From Harmothoe impar (taxonomy: Eukaryota > Annelida > Polychaeta > Phyllodocida > Polynoidae): a stretch of 64,000 nt of DNA. The notes beneath the pieces are model-generated. The model did no database searches, was not told the DNA's origin, and saw nothing but the letters and a program-made list of their open reading frames with translations. Both the position numbers and the translations under genes were made by a program. Positions 55,985 through 64,000 of the stretch are shown here, piece after piece. The DNA is taken from positions 39,896,976-39,960,975 of the forward strand of contig OX381718.1 in assembly GCA_947462335.1 (NCBI GenBank), in the 5' to 3' direction. The first letter of the stretch is position 1. Every line of letters starts with the position of its first letter.

Positions 55985-56330
55985 TATAGGGAGTGCCCCC
56001 CCCCCCAGTAGCCTACAGAACATATAGGGAGTGCCCCCCCAGTAGCCTACAGAACATATAGGGAGTGCCCCCCCCTCAGTAGCCTACAGAGCATATAAGG
56101 AGTGCCCCCCCCAGTAGCCTATAGAACATATAGGGACGCCCCTCCCCAGTAGCCTACAGAACATATAGGGAGTGTCCCCCAGTAGCCTACAGAACATATA
56201 GGGAGTGCCCCCCCCCCCAGTAGCCTATAGAAGATACAAAGGGAGTGCCCCCAAAAGTCTATAGAACATATAAGGAGTGCCCCCCAGTATAGAATATATA
56301 GGGAGTGCCCTCCCCCAGTAGACTATAGAA
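55985..56330. repeat. GC-rich minisatellite, part 1
   Basis: About nine units of AGAACATATAGGGAGTGCCC plus a C run and AGTAGCCTAC, 33-40 bp each with variable C-run length. Continues at 58,614 beyond the LINE insertion. Confidence 0.9.
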
Positions 56331-56332
56331 GA

Positions 56333-58613
56333 TTTTTTTTATATATTGTTTATTTATCCTGATACCAATAGGCTATGCACAATGCTTGCCTGTATTAATT
56401 GATACCAGCCTTAACCGGTCTGGTTCTTTCCACCACTCTTACATAATAATAAATCGATTAGACTACACATGTAGTGTGTCTGTTTAATACTAGGTTAGGT
56501 CAGTAATCTGAGTTAGTATGTCTCTTATGAGACTTATTTATCCACTACTGGTCCCCCAGATATAATAAGGAGGTAATACATTCATGTAATCACATCTATT
56601 ACAAGAAATAAGACAACTATAATTACACAAGAAAAAATTCTTAGGTATACAATATGATTGTAGCTAATGGCTGGTATGGCAGGAACCCCAATGACAAATG
56701 CAGTATGTACTGGATTTAAACAAGCTTAGCCCTTAAAGCCTTATGTATGTGGTTTTTCAATTGGGGGTAGGAGGCAATACTTTTTATATCCCTGTGTGTA
56801 TCTGACCATAATTTGAAGGTCCTATATTCAACTGATTTTTCATATTTAACTTTAATATTGTTTACAGTTTTAACCCTTTAAGGGCCGCTGCTGCCTCTGG
56901 GCAGCATCTAAAATACCCCTAAAAAACCGCTGCTGCCATAGGGCAGCAACAGTGCTGCCCTATGGCAGCAATAATACTAACTTGCAGCTCCTGCTATGAA
57001 ACAAAGAATGAGAATTTTTCAATCAATCCAAAAATATTCAATTAGAGTACTACATCCCCTTGTCAGAAAGGTGCAAATTATGTCTCCAATACTACTTATT
57101 TTACTACTTAGCCACTATCCCATGGAGCACATACTTGTTAAGTTGCATATTCCCATAGCAAAGGGCCGGTGGTTAAGGCCCAAATTGCAGTTTTAAGGCC
57201 GGCAGCTAAAGGGTTAAGCACAGGAAAGTCATGAGCTCTGGTTCTGATATTGCGCTGATCAACATACTTCCTTATACCAGTCCTCTTAAAGGTGAGGCCC
57301 AACAGCGAGGCCCAACGGAGATCCTCCAGCTTGTTGACACCAGATAATTTATGGAGAGCATCAGTAGAGACTCTATTTTCAGGTTTGATACATACCCTAA
57401 GACCCCTATTCTGAACCCTTTGGAGTTTGGTTAGGTTTCCTGCATTAGTAGCTGAATATATAACATCCCCATAGGTGAAATGTGGTAGTATCATGGATTT
57501 GTAAATTTCCAGACTGGCTGCTTCATCTGAGTCAAATCTAACCCTATTTAACAAATATATCTTGTATATGATAGCTTTCCTGGTTGTCTCAACATGCTTA
57601 TTAAAATTAAGGCAGCTATCTATTGTTATACCTAAATATTTAAACTCATTTGTTTTTTGGAGAACTGTATTACCCAATACTAACTTAGGTAGGATAACTC
57701 TTTTAAGTTTTTTGGAGGATGATACAATGGGCATGTATTTAGTCTTTTTTGCATTTATTGTCAGTTTATTTTCTACACACCACTTATGCAAGTTTGCCAG
57801 GTCAGCATTCAACATGGGGGTAGCATCCAAATTAACAGGAGAGGAGATATATAAAACTGTGTCATCAGCATATAACTTATATTTAGAATATTGAAGGCAG
57901 TTTTCAAGGTCATTGATATATAAGAGAAAAAGGAGGGGGCCTAGGATGGATCCTTGGGGGACTCCACAGGATATATTTCTAGTTTGAGAAAAAATATTAT
58001 TTGCAATTATATGTTGTGATCTATTTGAAAGATAATTTTTAAACCAATTTGCAGCACTATCAGAAAAACCTAGGAATTTCAATTTGTTTATTAATATTGA
58101 GTGATTTATCGTATCAAAGGCTTTGGAGAAGTCTATAAAAACAGTATGAGTTATATTGTTATTATTTATTGCTTTATAAATATCATCTGTGAAATCAGCT
58201 ATTGCTTGAATGGTAGAGTGGTTTTGCCTGAAGCCAGATTGGTGTTCTGTCAGAATATTATTTTCATTAAGGTAGGTACTTGTTTGATTGTGAATAATTC
58301 TTTCAAGGAGTTTGCCAGGTAAAGGAAGAGTAGAGATTGGCCTAAGATTATTTACATCTTGTGTGTTTCCATCTTTTTGGAGGGGGATAACTGTAGCAAC
58401 TTTCCATTTATCGGGGATTAAATTGGAAATTAAGGAGGAATTTATTATGTGTAGGAGCTGTGTAGAGAGTATCATAAAGGCATCTTTAAGCACTGAGGAT
58501 TTAATATTAGACACAGCGGAGGATTTGCTGGGGTTTATTTTCATGATACTTTTTTCAAGTACATCTAGTGTTATAGGCTGGAGTTCGAATTGCTGAGGTA
58601 GCTGGGTGGGTGG
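56333..58613 (-). mobile_element. 5'-truncated non-LTR retrotransposon (LINE) inside the minisatellite
   Basis: Lies between two halves of one minisatellite. The poly-A tail is seen as T8 at 56,333-56,340. The 3' UTR contains a hairpin-rich 'gccgctgctgcc' block near 56,880-56,970. No endonuclease domain remains at the 5' end. Confidence 0.75.
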
Positions 58614-58619
58614 ATACAT
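57138..58619 (-). CDS. LINE reverse transcriptase, C-terminal part of pol (493 aa)
   Basis: RT motifs in order: NLRPISTLPLPGKLLERI, FIDFSKAFDTINH (A, about 161-173), CGVPQGSILGPLLFLLYIND (B, about 218-237) and YADDT (C, 250-254), then the thumb region. The first few residues come from flanking sequence because the element is 5'-truncated, so the apparent start is not natural. The apurinic endonuclease domain is missing. The frame is open to its stop, so the insertion is not very old. Confidence 0.9.
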   Translation of the reverse strand: MYPPTQLPQQFELQPITLDVLEKSIMKINPSKSSAVSNIKSSVLKDAFMILSTQLLHIINSSLISNLIPDKWKVATVIPLQKDGNTQDVNNLRPISTLPLPGKLLERIIHNQTSTYLNENNILTEHQSGFRQNHSTIQAIADFTDDIYKAINNNNITHTVFIDFSKAFDTINHSILINKLKFLGFSDSAANWFKNYLSNRSQHIIANNIFSQTRNISCGVPQGSILGPLLFLLYINDLENCLQYSKYKLYADDTVLYISSPVNLDATPMLNADLANLHKWCVENKLTINAKKTKYMPIVSSSKKLKRVILPKLVLGNTVLQKTNEFKYLGITIDSCLNFNKHVETTRKAIIYKIYLLNRVRFDSDEAASLEIYKSMILPHFTYGDVIYSATNAGNLTKLQRVQNRGLRVCIKPENRVSTDALHKLSGVNKLEDLRWASLLGLTFKRTGIRKYVDQRNIRTRAHDFPVLNPLAAGLKTAIWALTTGPLLWEYAT

Positions 58620-59377
58620 AGGAAGTCCCCCCCCGTAGCATAAAGAACATATAAGGAGTGCTCCCCCAGTAGCCTATAGAACATATAGGGTCCCCTCCCC
58701 CCACCCAGTAGCCTACAGAACATATAGGGAGTGCCCCCCCCCCATAGGGCCCCCCTCCCGAGTAGCCTACAGAACATATAGGGAGTGCCCCCCCCATAGG
58801 GCCCCCCTCCCCAGTAGCCTACAGAACATATAGGGAGTGCCCCCCAGTAGCCTATAGAACATATAGGGAGTGCCCCCCAGTAGCCTATAGGACATATAGG
58901 GAGTGCCCCCCAGTAGCCCATAGAACATAATTATAGGGAGTGCCCCCCCCCCAGTAGTCTATAGAACATATAGGGACCCCCCTCCCCAGTAGCCTATAGA
59001 ACATAATTATAGGGAGTGCCCCCCTGTAGCCTACAGAACATATAGGGAGTGCCCCCCCAGTAGCCTATAGAACATAGGGAGTGCCCCCCCCCCCCAGTAG
59101 CCTATAGAATGAATAGGGAGTGCCCCCTCCCCAGTAGCCTACAGAACATATAGGGAGTGCCCCCCCAGTAGCCTACAGAACATATAGGGAGTGCCCCCCC
59201 CCCCCCAGTAGCCTATTGAACATATAGGGAGTGCCCCCCCCCCCCAGTAGCCTATAGAATATATAGGGAGTGCCCCCTCCCCAGTAGCCTACAGAACATA
59301 TAGGGAGTGCCCCCCCCCCCAGTAGCCTACAGAACATATAGGGAGTGCCCCCCTCCCCCAGTAGCCTATAGAACATA
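58614..59377. repeat. GC-rich minisatellite, part 2
   Basis: About twenty units of the same type as 55,985-56,330; C runs vary from 5 to 14. Confidence 0.9.
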
Positions 59378-59487
59378 TCCCAGTGGGCACACAACATTGT
59401 ATCAACATTGATAACTTGTTGTCAATGTTGATTCAATGTTGATTCAGCGTTGATTCAACGTTAAACTGAATTTTGTGCCCACTGGGA
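59378..59487. mobile_element. 110-bp MITE with TCCCAGTGGGCAC ends and TA duplication
   Basis: TCCCAGTGGGCACA at the left and TGTGCCCACTGGGA at the right, flanked by TA on both sides, inserted within a minisatellite unit. The interior holds 'gttgattcaatgttgattca' repeats. A second copy is at 62,217-62,316. Confidence 0.85.
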
Positions 59488-59610
59488 TAGGGAGTGCCCC
59501 CCCCCCAGTAGCCTATAGAATATATAGGGAGTGCCCCCCCCCAGTAGCCTATAGAATATATAGGGAGTGCCCCCCCCCCCCCCCAGTAGCCGACAGAACA
59601 TATACTCCCC
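59488..59610. repeat. GC-rich minisatellite, part 3
   Basis: Three further units after the MITE. Confidence 0.85.
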
Positions 59611-60340
59611 AGTAGCCCACTGCTCTGAGCACTTCTACCATCCATGTGCTGGGAGCAAAACATACAGCTCACCCCCCACCCCATCCTAGCCTCATGTGAC
59701 ACCCAGTAGGTCAGACATCCCATATATGGAATGTGTTACCCGTGTATGTGAGGGGGATTTCGAAGTACCGGTAAGTTGTGTTTTGTCGAGTCGGTATAAC
59801 CATTAGTAATTTTAGAATGTGGCTAACAGGCATGTGAGGGGGCTAATCTTGGGGTGGGTAGATTAAAACAAACACATGTCAGGACCGCAGACGACGACAG
59901 TGGAGTGCACGGTGGGTAGCTCCCCAAAATAAACTTAGTAGGTCAATTATACACACCAATGTGTGTAGGCCTACCCAATGTGAGGGGGTTTACAGGGTTT
60001 CACACAGATTGGGGGTGTGGACGTCCACTTAAAGGACCTGGCTAATACAGGTAAGATGCTTCAAGATATTCCTGTGTTTTCAATCATCAGTTTGCTTCTA
60101 CTGGTGTAGGCCTGTCTCATATATGATGTAATTCATTGTCATCATGCAATAGATACTTATTTCTAATATCCATGGCAATAACTTGGCCTCCGTTGTGTTG
60201 CTCTTCTTGGGCGGCATTTTCTACGTTTTGGATGATGATTGTTTGCCTAAAATAGCTAATTTGTTTAGGAGAAACTTAAATAGGTCCTGCCCGGAGAAGC
60301 TTTGAGCTGATAGAGGGCGAGGAGCCGGTCCTTATTGTTC
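59611..60340. other. upstream region of the GMC oxidoreductase gene
   Basis: No coding exon recognised; it probably holds the promoter and 5' UTR. No clear TATA box. Confidence 0.35.
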
Positions 60341-60611
60341 ATGAGCGTTCCGGTGGCGGCGCTGGTGGTTGGCGCTGGGTGTTTTGGCGCCTTGGTTTAT
60401 ATAGGTCAACTTATCGCCCTCTTCATTAAATGCAATTCTATAAGAATTCCACCCAATGTGTGCATTTGTCTTTCCTTGAATAGCTCAAACTCCATCATGT
60501 TCACCAAGTGGACAGTAGTTGTCATCAGCTTTGCCATCGCCTGGAGATGGATGTCACAAAGAACATCACTCACCAAGGACAAGCTGCTGGAGGAATATGA
60601 CTATGTTATAG
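60341..60611 (+). CDS. GMC oxidoreductase, exon 1
   Basis: Start uncertain. ATG 60,341 gives a long hydrophobic N-terminus; in-frame ATG 60,497 ([20 protein letters not shown]) gives a shorter, more typical signal anchor. The sequence 60,392-60,490 looks less coding-like. Donor GTAATG at 60,612. The donor region 'atgttataggtaatgt' is duplicated about 35 bp downstream. Confidence 0.6.
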
Positions 60612-60715
60612 GTAATGTATGTCATGTATGAATATTATGTTATAGGTAATGTTATTTTCCTCTTCAGCAAAACATACAACATGCAAGGTCTGCATGCTTA
60701 CTTAGTTAGTGTACT

Positions 60716-60773
<58 letters not shown>

Positions 60774-62110
60774 TCAATTCCCACGAAAATGGAACACAAG
60801 CCTGAAACAGCCCGGTATGTTATAACATTGTACAGACAATACAAAAGCTGTCAGTGTTGTTCTACCCATATGGGTATTGAAAAGACCTCCTCATGGGTAC
60901 TACCTTTGGCTTTCTATCATAAGTATTACAATTTTAAGGGGTATATATGTGTCTTTTAGTGCACTTTTCAATCAGAGAAAATTTAATATTTATTTTCAAA
61001 AAAAAAGATTTAGATGAAAAGTTTATATAAAGTGAAATGGATTCACACAAATACATAGAATATTCTATAGAGCAAAACTTAAGACGTTTGATGAATAGCC
61101 TGTGTAATTATTTTATCAAAATATTTAGATATATGTACTGGGGTAGCTTTAGCATCACCGTGCGTAGGTACACTATTAACTAAGCCCCAGACAAAGAAAA
61201 ATACCCCCTATGCATATGATAGGGCATTAATGACAATTGCCTAGTTTGATATTAATGTAAAAAAAATACAAAGACCTATTAACCCAATATGGTAATTTTT
61301 TATCTCATGATAAGTGATGTGGGGTAGGTCTCGCATCACCGTGCGTAGGTCCACAAGAAAGGTGATACCAGAAATACTCTTCAGAATTAAGAAAAAATAT
61401 CTATATATGTTATACTCCTATTACTAGCGGACATTAAAAGTAGTTCAGTCAGACTCTTATATTCTTTCTCTCTGTTCTAGGGTGAAAAAACCTATTAATA
61501 GTGACCGTGCGTAGGTCCATCACCGTGCGTAGGTCCACCATAAAATATCATTGGAAAAGTTGTTAAAGATTGTCAATATTTACAATATTTTTCAATACAC
61601 ATACTAACAAACTGAGTATGAATATGTTGGAGCATTTATAACAGTTAGAAATACATAAATAACATATAAACAAGTGTACATAAGGCCCGTCACCGTGCGT
61701 AGGTCCCGTCACCATGCGTAGGTCCCGTCACCGTGCGTAGGTCCAGTAATAAAATACTTTCCATTGCAAAGAACACATGTGTGTTTGTAACTCCGATGGA
61801 AATCTATAGTTTGATCATATATCTTTTAAATAAACTTGAAAATAGTCCTTAATATAGCAACACCATCAATTTAATTGGTTCTATACTGGCATCACGGTGC
61901 TTAGGTCCCATCACCGTGCGTAGGTCCCACTTTGAAGGGACCTAACCATGGCATTTTGTAGATTTAATGTTCCCAATTTCATGTATGTACTCCCTTGTAT
62001 GGTGATCATGACCTATTAAAAAAGTTGAGCGATATCTGCAATATAGGAATTTAGCCCTCTATCGACCTTGTGATCCATTTTCGTGAGAATCGACCATATA
62101 TATATATATG

Positions 62111-62150
<40 letters not shown>

Positions 62151-63917
62151 GTTTGCCTTTGTTGCCATACTTAATAGTTGAAGGCATATATACACAGGGT
62201 GGCACATCCCAGCGGGCACAGAACATTGAATCGACGTTGAAAACTGGTTGTCAATGTTGATTCAATATTGATTCAATGTTGATTAAACGTGGAACTGAAT
62301 TCTGTGTCCACTGGGATAGACTTGACTTAGATTAAATTGACCTAGATGTAATACTAGGTCATAGCTATCTGCATTGAAGTGAATCCTTTAAGGGTTGCTT
62401 GTGTTTTAACATATGTGCTATGCCATCTATATCTCAATAAAAGTGTGTTTTTTTGTAACACTCAGCATCAATTAAATTGGTGTAATATCCATATTCCAGT
62501 TGGTGCAGGTTCAGCAGGTGCCGTCCTGGCCGCACGTCTGAGTGAGGACCCTGATGTAACGGTAGCGCTCCTTGAGGCTGGTCCTGACAACGATGAGTTC
62601 CCAGAGGCCGACATGCCTCTGGCATTTTTCAGTCTGCAGCAGACAGACATTGACTGGCAATACTGGACAGAACCACAGAAACATGGCTGCCATGGTCTAG
62701 TGGGAAATGTATGATTTTAATAGATAATTTGTCATCATGAAGCATTGATGCAGCCTGGCGAGTAACTTGTCAGTGCTGTATGGTGCATTATGTTCCATCT
62801 GGTCAGCATGATGCTTGAATGCAGCACTGACAAGTTACTCACCAGGGCTGCATTCATGCATAATGACGGCCAAGGACATGATGCATTAAAGCATTATGGT
62901 ATCCTTAATGGTTATACTAAGAAGACATTGGGTCATGCAGATTGAATATGTAACAAAATAAAACTCGCGAAAATTAAATTCTTGTTGTATATGAATGTAC
63001 TTACAAAATGTTATTCTTGCAGAGGGGTGCCTGGCCCAGTGGCCGAGTCCTCGGTGGGTCAAGTACGATGAATGCAATGGTCGTAATACGCTGCAGTCGC
63101 CATGACTATGATGGGTGGGCTGAGATGGGGAATGAGGGATGGAGCTACAATGATGTACTGCCATACTTCAAGAAGATTGAGACAGTAACGCAAGCCAAAT
63201 GGAAAAAGTCAGGTATCAATACATTAAAACTTGATTAACTTAAAAGGATGTGCCTACCCAAAAAATATAATCTACCATAAATTCTCGCGTATAACCCGCA
63301 CCTCGCATATAACCCGCACCCCAACTTTGAGATATGCCTATAACCCGCTCCTGGGATCTGAAAATTGTGAGTATAGTACTGTTCTACACATTTAAAAACC
63401 ATCGTATTGCCCGCACCTAGACTTTGAGAATAGTGTGTAACCCACAATAGAGGTTTGGTTCACGTATAACCCATGGGTTATACGCTGGAATTTACGGTAA
63501 TTGTTGTGAAAAATTGAGTTTGAATATCAAAAGTGACATAAGTTTGTACATATATCTCTCCATATAGGATACCGCGGAGAGAGTGGACCAGTGCAAGTTA
63601 TAGAACCACAAGCATTTACAGATGCAATAGAAGTATTCCTTGAATCCGCTGAATCAGAAGGATTTGTCATAGATGATGCAAATGCAGAAGAAATAGATAA
63701 CAGTAAGTATGAAATTAAGTTAAGATGTTGCATGCTTCATTTTCTACAGTTCCAGTATGAATCTGCTCAATCATATCTAAATGCATTTTCAGGAATGATG
63801 GCATATCAGGCAAACATTGGTAAAAACGGAATAAGACAGAGTACAGCAGTGACCTACCTAAAACCTGCCATGTCACGTGACAACCTGCATGTACTCACTA
63901 ATGCACACACCACTAAG
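60341..63917 (+). CDS. GMC (glucose-methanol-choline) oxidoreductase gene, 5' part (5 exons)
   Basis: Exons 60341-60611, 62500-62708, 63023-63212, 63568-63702 and 63793-63917, all GT-AG and in frame; the gene continues to the right. FAD-dependent oxidoreductase of the choline/glucose dehydrogenase type. The N-terminus is a hydrophobic anchor. Then [20 protein letters not shown] gives the FAD-binding Rossmann motif across the exon 1/2 junction, [17 protein letters not shown] gives the GMC signature 1, and [15 protein letters not shown] the substrate-side region. The usual PRGKVLGG has Ser instead of Arg here. The catalytic His-rich C-terminal part lies outside the window. The substrate cannot be told. 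Confidence 0.88.
60719..60770. repeat. (TA)n microsatellite
   Basis: About 26 TA units at the left edge of the TIR transposon. Confidence 0.95.
60771..62096. mobile_element. 1.3-kb non-autonomous TIR transposon inserted in (TA)n, with dispersed 17-bp motif
   Basis: Ends TGGTCAATTCCCACGAAAAT and the inverse of ATTTTCGTGAGAATCGACCA, about 30 bp with 3 mismatches, each abutting a TA run. Inside, TCACCGTGCGTAGGTCC or a close variant occurs about ten times between 61,155 and 61,930, singly or in pairs and triplets. No transposase frame. Confidence 0.7.
62097..62150. repeat. (TA)n microsatellite
   Basis: TA repeats on the other side of the TIR transposon, interrupted once by TGTCA. Confidence 0.9.
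62217..62316. mobile_element. second copy of the TCCCAGTGGGCAC MITE
   Basis: TCCCAGCGGGCACAGAA at the left and TTCTGTGTCCACTGGGA at the right, same interior 'gttgattcaat' repeats. Target duplication not clear. Confidence 0.75.
62500..62708 (+). CDS. GMC oxidoreductase, exon 2
   Basis: Acceptor ATATTCCAG and donor GTATGA. Encodes [19 protein letters not shown], the LLEAGPDN loop and DWQYWTEPQ. Confidence 0.88.
62725..62920. mobile_element. foldback repeat, copy 9
   Basis: GATGCTTGAATGCAGCACTG and GGGCTGCATTCATGCATAATG hairpin in GMC intron 2, showing the family is not confined to the mesothelin-like gene. Confidence 0.55.
63023..63212 (+). CDS. GMC oxidoreductase, exon 3
   Basis: Acceptor TTCTTGCAG and donor GTATCA. 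Encodes [20 protein letters not shown] and [23 protein letters not shown] signature 1 and the following conserved turn. Confidence 0.9.
63273..63499. mobile_element. MITE, 'ataagccgcacc' family, copy 5
   Basis: TACCATAAATTCTCGCGTAT at the left and GGAATTTACGGTA at the right; here the motif reads 'ataacccgcacc'. Confidence 0.7.
63568..63702 (+). CDS. GMC oxidoreductase, exon 4
   Basis: Acceptor CTCCATATAG and donor GTAAGT. Encodes [20 protein letters not shown]. Confidence 0.85.
63793..63917 (+). CDS. GMC oxidoreductase, exon 5
   Basis: Acceptor CATTTTCAG and donor GTAAAG. Encodes [20 protein letters not shown] and [20 protein letters not shown], typical GMC sequence. Confidence 0.88.
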
Positions 63918-64000
63918 GTAAAGCCTCCGTCCGGTTAAATGATTTTTTTTCAATGTGGAGAAATATTGCTCCAGTGTATGGAATTGTATATAGTTAGCAT

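Noticed and set aside
58555..59723. CSVGYWGGG-type repeat proteins
   Set aside because: Frames through the GC-rich minisatellite without a start or stop context; not genes.
60719..62150. The two (TA)n tracts as one target-site duplication
   Set aside because: They are variable microsatellites; only insertion into TA-rich DNA can be claimed.

Overview
The window is metazoan nuclear DNA: GT-AG introns with consistent phases, a signal-peptide-encoding first exon, many short non-autonomous transposons, minisatellites, a LINE, an LTR element and a complete Polinton/Maverick. The repeat-rich character and the gene families suggest a marine invertebrate (lancelet or lophotrochozoan are possible), but nothing seen fixes the species.

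Layout. (1) About 3,670-33,834, minus strand: 21 exons of a secreted mesothelin/stereocilin/otoancorin-like protein, from a TATA box and signal peptide near 33.8-33.9 kb down to an exon ending at 3,670; the 3' end is not seen. All 20 internal junctions keep frame. Exon 10 carries an in-frame TGA, and exon 15 encodes a tetra-arginine furin-type site as in mesothelin precursors. The introns are full of mobile DNA. The largest insertion is 11.4 kb (5,059-16,451), bounded by two LTRs of 539 bp that look identical by eye and by a 4-bp duplication. It has no recognisable gag or pol and ends only 29 bp from the acceptor of exon 20.

(2) 35,863-55,180: an apparently complete Polinton of 19.3 kb with 6-bp target duplications AATAGC, AG...CT termini and terminal inverted repeats of about 300 bp. 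Three genes run leftward: a Cys-rich protein, a protein-primed DNA polymerase B and a protein with tandem SUMO-interacting-like motifs. The others run rightward: an unknown protein, a DUF5662/HD-like protein, one or two death-fold proteins, packaging ATPase, two small basic hydrophobic-patch proteins, a conserved acidic/basic protein, chromodomain integrase, penton-like minor capsid, major capsid, adenain-like protease and a small coiled-coil protein. The morphogenesis genes are tightly packed with overlaps. The accessory genes between the divergent centre and the ATPase have their own TATA boxes and look aimed at the host (death signalling, SUMO, possibly ubiquitin).

(3) 55,980-59,610: a GC-rich minisatellite split by a 5'-truncated LINE and by a 110-bp MITE.

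(4) 60,341-63,917, plus strand: the first five exons of a GMC (glucose-methanol-choline) oxidoreductase gene. Its first intron holds a 1.3-kb TIR transposon with a peculiar dispersed 17-bp motif.

The most unusual content is the Polinton accessory module: tandem death domains, an HD-like enzyme, a tandem-SIM protein, and OTU-like and Vsr-like segments inside the polymerase. The second most unusual is the pattern of mobile elements inserted right at the splice sites of the mesothelin-like gene.
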